The notes under the pieces are model-generated. The model worked only from the letters and a program-made list of their open reading frames with translations. It ran no database searches and was not told the DNA's origin. From assembly GCF_950097975.1 (NCBI RefSeq), contig NZ_CATNHF010000001.1:861446-925445 (forward strand): a stretch of 64,000 bases of DNA, given 5' to 3'. Source of the stretch: Microbacterium sp. T2.11-28 (GTDB taxonomy: Bacteria > Actinomycetota > Actinomycetes > Actinomycetales > Microbacteriaceae). The position numbers and the translations under genes were made by a program. This document shows positions 63,365 to 64,000 of this stretch, in pieces. Position 1 is the stretch's first letter. Each line of letters starts with the position of its first letter.

Positions 63365-64000
63365 GCGGGCCCATCCGCGTGCTGGTCGTGGACGACGACC
63401 GCGGCGCACGCGCGCTGCACGCCGGGTTCGTCGCCGCGACGCCCGGCTTCGTCGTCACCGGGACCGCGGCGACCGGCGCGGAGGCGCTCTCGCTCGCGAC
63501 CGCCGCCGATCTCGTGCTGCTCGACATGCGGCTGCCCGACATCAGCGGCGTCGAGGTGATCCACCGCCTGCGCACGATGGGCGAGGGCGAGCCGGACGTC
63601 CTCGTGATCAGCTCCTCGCGAGACCAGACCACCGTCCGGCAGGCCATGGCGGGGCGGGTGGTGGGGTACCTCATCAAGCCGTTCACGCGAGCCGCGCTGC
63701 AGGAGCGGCTCGCGCACTACGCCGCCACGCGCGCCGCGCGGCCGGAGACGCCGCGCGACGTGCCCCTCGGGCAGGGTGAGATCGACCGGCTGTTCACCGG
63801 CGGCATCCGCACCGCCCGGCGCTCGCCCGCGGCGCTGCCGAAGGGGCTCGCCCCGACGACCCTCGAACGCGTGGTCGCGGCGCTGGATCCCGTCATCGCC
63901 CGGACGGCCGCGCAGGTCGCGACGGAGTGCGGACTCTCGTCGGCGACCGCGCACCGCTACCTCACCCATCTCGTCGAGACCGGCGCGATCGACATCGCCC
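63361..64000 (+). CDS. CitB/DcuR-type response regulator, partial (cut by right edge)
   Basis: 213 codons are visible before the right edge. Receiver domain: acidic Asp11-Asp13, phospho-acceptor Asp55 in LLDMRLPD, Ser/Thr in ISSSRDQT and Lys106 in YLIKPF. The C-terminal part (from about 155) is the CitT/DcuR-type winged helix, with TLERVVAAL and ATECGLSSATAHRYLTHL. GTG start overlaps the kinase stop (GTGA). It probably activates tctCBA across the divergent region. Confidence 0.88.
   Translation, partial: MSGPIRVLVVDDDRGARALHAGFVAATPGFVVTGTAATGAEALSLATAADLVLLDMRLPDISGVEVIHRLRTMGEGEPDVLVISSSRDQTTVRQAMAGRVVGYLIKPFTRAALQERLAHYAATRAARPETPRDVPLGQGEIDRLFTGGIRTARRSPAALPKGLAPTTLERVVAALDPVIARTAAQVATECGLSSATAHRYLTHLVETGAIDIA

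Overview
The window is high-GC DNA from an actinobacterium. Evidence for this is the strong GC bias in third codon positions, the many GTG starts, the dense GTGA/ATGA stop-start overlaps, and genes typical of the phylum: CarD, GlnR, SenX3-RegX3, SigK-RskA with DipZ and an MPT83-like lipoprotein, MutT1-type NUDIX-phosphatase and fused IspDF. The gene set and the intergenic palindromes suggest Microbacteriaceae, close to Microbacterium; the family level is inference. The only stable RNA gene recognised is one tRNA-Lys. No rRNA, CRISPR array, prophage, plasmid or transposase gene was found.

Layout. 1-8,344: a catabolic island. A left-pointing operon (fused E1, E2, hydroxyisobutyrate-type dehydrogenase, zinc alcohol dehydrogenase running off the left edge) faces a right-pointing operon (VOC protein, GntR/FCD regulator, aldehyde dehydrogenase); the space between them holds a promoter and two similar 12-bp GntR-type sites. 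8,603-23,625: a second, larger and unassigned catabolic island built around a complete branched-chain-type ABC importer. It contains two XRE-cupin regulators, two M24 peptidase-fold proteins, two Rid proteins, two amidohydrolases, a bicupin and a degenerate SDR. 23,747-29,408: housekeeping genes (rlmB, cysS, ispDF, carD) with a DMT exporter and a GNAT enzyme. 30,054-46,157: a phosphate and polyphosphate region (senX3-regX3, phoU, ppk, NUDIX-SixA fusion, pstSCAB) with 11-bp direct repeats like actinobacterial PHO boxes before phoU/senX3, ppk and pstS. Interspersed are gpmA, a methyltransferase, a FUSC membrane protein, ygfZ, a nitrobindin-like protein, a 37-residue membrane protein and glnR.

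46,245-52,235: pabC, a hypothetical gene, and then the SigK-RskA-DipZ-MPT83 locus, with two divergent SigK-type promoters between dipZ and the MPT83-like gene. As given, dipZ is frameshifted in a run of seven G. 52,355-58,747: tRNA-Lys, a DGPF/YCII protein overlapping its ECF42-type sigma factor, a short AlkD-like protein, an unusual alpha/beta hydrolase, a SnoaL-like protein, a peptidase S51 homologue with a clear intrinsic terminator, and a TetR/SDR divergent pair with duplicated operators. 58,778-64,000: a tripartite tricarboxylate transporter (tctCBA) divergent from a CitA/CitB-type two-component system whose response regulator runs off the right edge.

How it works together. The left 24 kb looks like uptake and breakdown of organic, probably nitrogen-containing, compounds under local GntR and XRE-cupin control. 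The centre couples phosphate sensing to high-affinity uptake and polyphosphate synthesis, next to the nitrogen regulator GlnR. The SigK locus links a membrane-held sigma factor to an extracytoplasmic thiol-redox protein and a fasciclin lipoprotein.
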